NCBI GenBank assembly: GCA_041485385.1 | Contig: JBGPJM010000138.1 | Coordinates: forward strand, 1 to 13,088 | DNA length: 13,088 nucleotides | Direction: 5' to 3' | Source of the DNA: JBGPJM01 sp041485385 | Lineage (GTDB): Bacteria; Planctomycetota; Phycisphaerae; Phycisphaerales; UBA1924 | Notes under the pieces: generated by a model | The model's input: only the letters and a program-made list of their open reading frames with translations | Told to the model about the DNA's origin: nothing | Database searches by the model: none | Shown here: piece after piece, positions 12,437 to 13,088 of the stretch | How positions within the stretch are numbered: the stretch's first letter is position 1 | Layout of the letters: the number at the start of each line of letters is the position of its first letter | Made by a program: the position numbers and the translations under genes

Positions 12437-13088
12437 TCACGGGCAGCCGGCGAAGAAGGCCGCGAGGTAGTCGAAGAAGTCCTGGGAGTTGATGGTGCCG
12501 TCGCGCGTGAAATCGGCGCGGGGCTCGGCGGCGAAGAAGGCGTTGACGAAGTCGAAGAAGTCCTGGGAGGTGATGCGGCCGTCGGCGTTCATGTCGGCGG
12601 GGCAGGAATAGAAGAGGTAGGCGCGGCCCTCGCCCGTGGCGGGCCGCTCGTACAGGGCGCCGATGACGATCTCGCTGCGGCCGTCGCCGTTGGCGTCGGG
12701 GACCGGTGCCAGCGAGTAGGCGAACGCGCCGTCTTGCATCGGATGCGGGGAACCAAATGTGCGCAGCCGAGCGCCGGTGGCGCCGGAGTAGAGGTAGGCG
12801 GCGCCGGGCCTGAGCGGCAGATTGCCCACGCCGCCTGTTACCGCCCCGATGAGGATCTCCGGCAGGCCGTCGCCGTCCAGATCAGGGATCGCGGCGACGG
12901 AGTTGCCGAAGCTGCCATATTGCTGAGGTATTGGTATGGGTGGGGAAATGATCCGTATCACCTCCCCGGTCGCGCCGGAGAGCACGGCCGCCGAGACAGT
13001 GAACCACGGTTGGCCCACGATGATGTCTCCCAGGCCGTCGCCGTCCAGGTCGGCCACGCCGGCGAGCGAGCTGGTCCACATCGGGATA
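12437..13088 (-). CDS. FG-GAP repeat surface protein with C-terminal dockerin-like domain (5' end beyond the window)
   Basis: The frame is open to the right edge and continues past the internal Met at 13081, so the true start is outside. At least three FG-GAP (integrin-alpha/beta-propeller) repeats are visible, each with a calcium-type D-x-D/N-x-D-G loop: AGVADLDGDGLGDIIVG, AAIPDLDGDGLPEILIGA and APVPDANGDGRSEIVIGA. After a short spacer with YSCPADMNADG come two dockerin-like EF hands, DMNADGRITSQDFFDF and DFTRDGTINSQDFFDY, and the chain ends FFAGCP. Dockerin-like ends of this type are common on exported proteins of Phycisphaerales and are thought to attach or sort them at the cell surface. 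The propeller suggests binding or adhesion. The two EF hands are repeats also at DNA level. Confidence 0.88.
   Translation of the reverse strand, partial: IPMWTSSLAGVADLDGDGLGDIIVGQPWFTVSAAVLSGATGEVIRIISPPIPIPQQYGSFGNSVAAIPDLDGDGLPEILIGAVTGGVGNLPLRPGAAYLYSGATGARLRTFGSPHPMQDGAFAYSLAPVPDANGDGRSEIVIGALYERPATGEGRAYLFYSCPADMNADGRITSQDFFDFVNAFFAAEPRADFTRDGTINSQDFFDYLAAFFAGCP
12470..12569 (-). repeat. Duplicated EF-hand DNA within the dockerin-like domain
   Basis: The 19-bp string gtcgaagaagtcctgggag occurs at 12470-12488 and again at 12551-12569, 81 bp (27 codons) apart. Similar flanking bases (gaagaaggc before, the gatg and gccgtcg blocks after) extend it to about 50 bp. It encodes the repeated S-Q-D-F-F-D helices. 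Confidence 0.85.

Overview
The window looks like a GC-rich chromosomal segment from a planctomycete, probably of the Phycisphaerae/Phycisphaerales type. The main clue is the minus-strand gene at the right end. It couples FG-GAP repeats to a C-terminal dockerin-like pair of EF hands, each with an S-Q-D-F-F-D core, and ends in G-C-P, the surface-protein ending I associate with that lineage. A signal-peptide-bearing GH106-type alpha-L-rhamnosidase, a lipoprotein asparaginase and a three-gene SPFH cluster fit this picture. The lineage call is inference from family knowledge, not a phylogeny.

Layout, left to right. (1) Positions 1-4067, minus strand: three consecutive SPFH/band-7 genes. In transcription order they are a 690-aa protein with about six membrane segments before a membrane-anchored SPFH domain, an HflC-like protein, and an HflK-like protein cut by the left edge. 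The last two overlap by ATGA and are probably translationally coupled. By family knowledge they would form a membrane ring complex that controls a membrane protease such as FtsH. (2) 4068-4566: a 0.5-kb divergent spacer with one credible sigma70-like promoter facing right. (3) 4567-6728, plus strand: an ABC-2 type permease with no ATPase gene beside it, then two tiny single-pass membrane proteins that look like tandem paralogues. (4) 6784-7797: an isoaspartyl peptidase/L-asparaginase with a lipobox. (5) 7963-11262: a large secreted GH106-type glycoside hydrolase. (6) 11263-12436: about 1.17 kb without a credible gene between two convergent genes. It is built from short-period arrays (7 bp and 10 bp), three exact copies of a 12-bp motif about 300 bp apart, a run of G-tracts and a cluster of hairpins. 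(7) 12437-13088, minus strand: the FG-GAP/dockerin surface protein, cut by the right edge.

Functionally, the right half handles extracellular material: rhamnose-rich polysaccharide, isoaspartyl or asparagine substrates, and a surface-anchored protein. The left half concerns membrane-protein quality control and transport. The least explained part is the repeat block at 11269-12050. There, heptamer array, decamer array and 12-bp motif recur in the same order, as if a composite module had been duplicated. No tRNA, rRNA, CRISPR array, transposase or attachment site was recognised.
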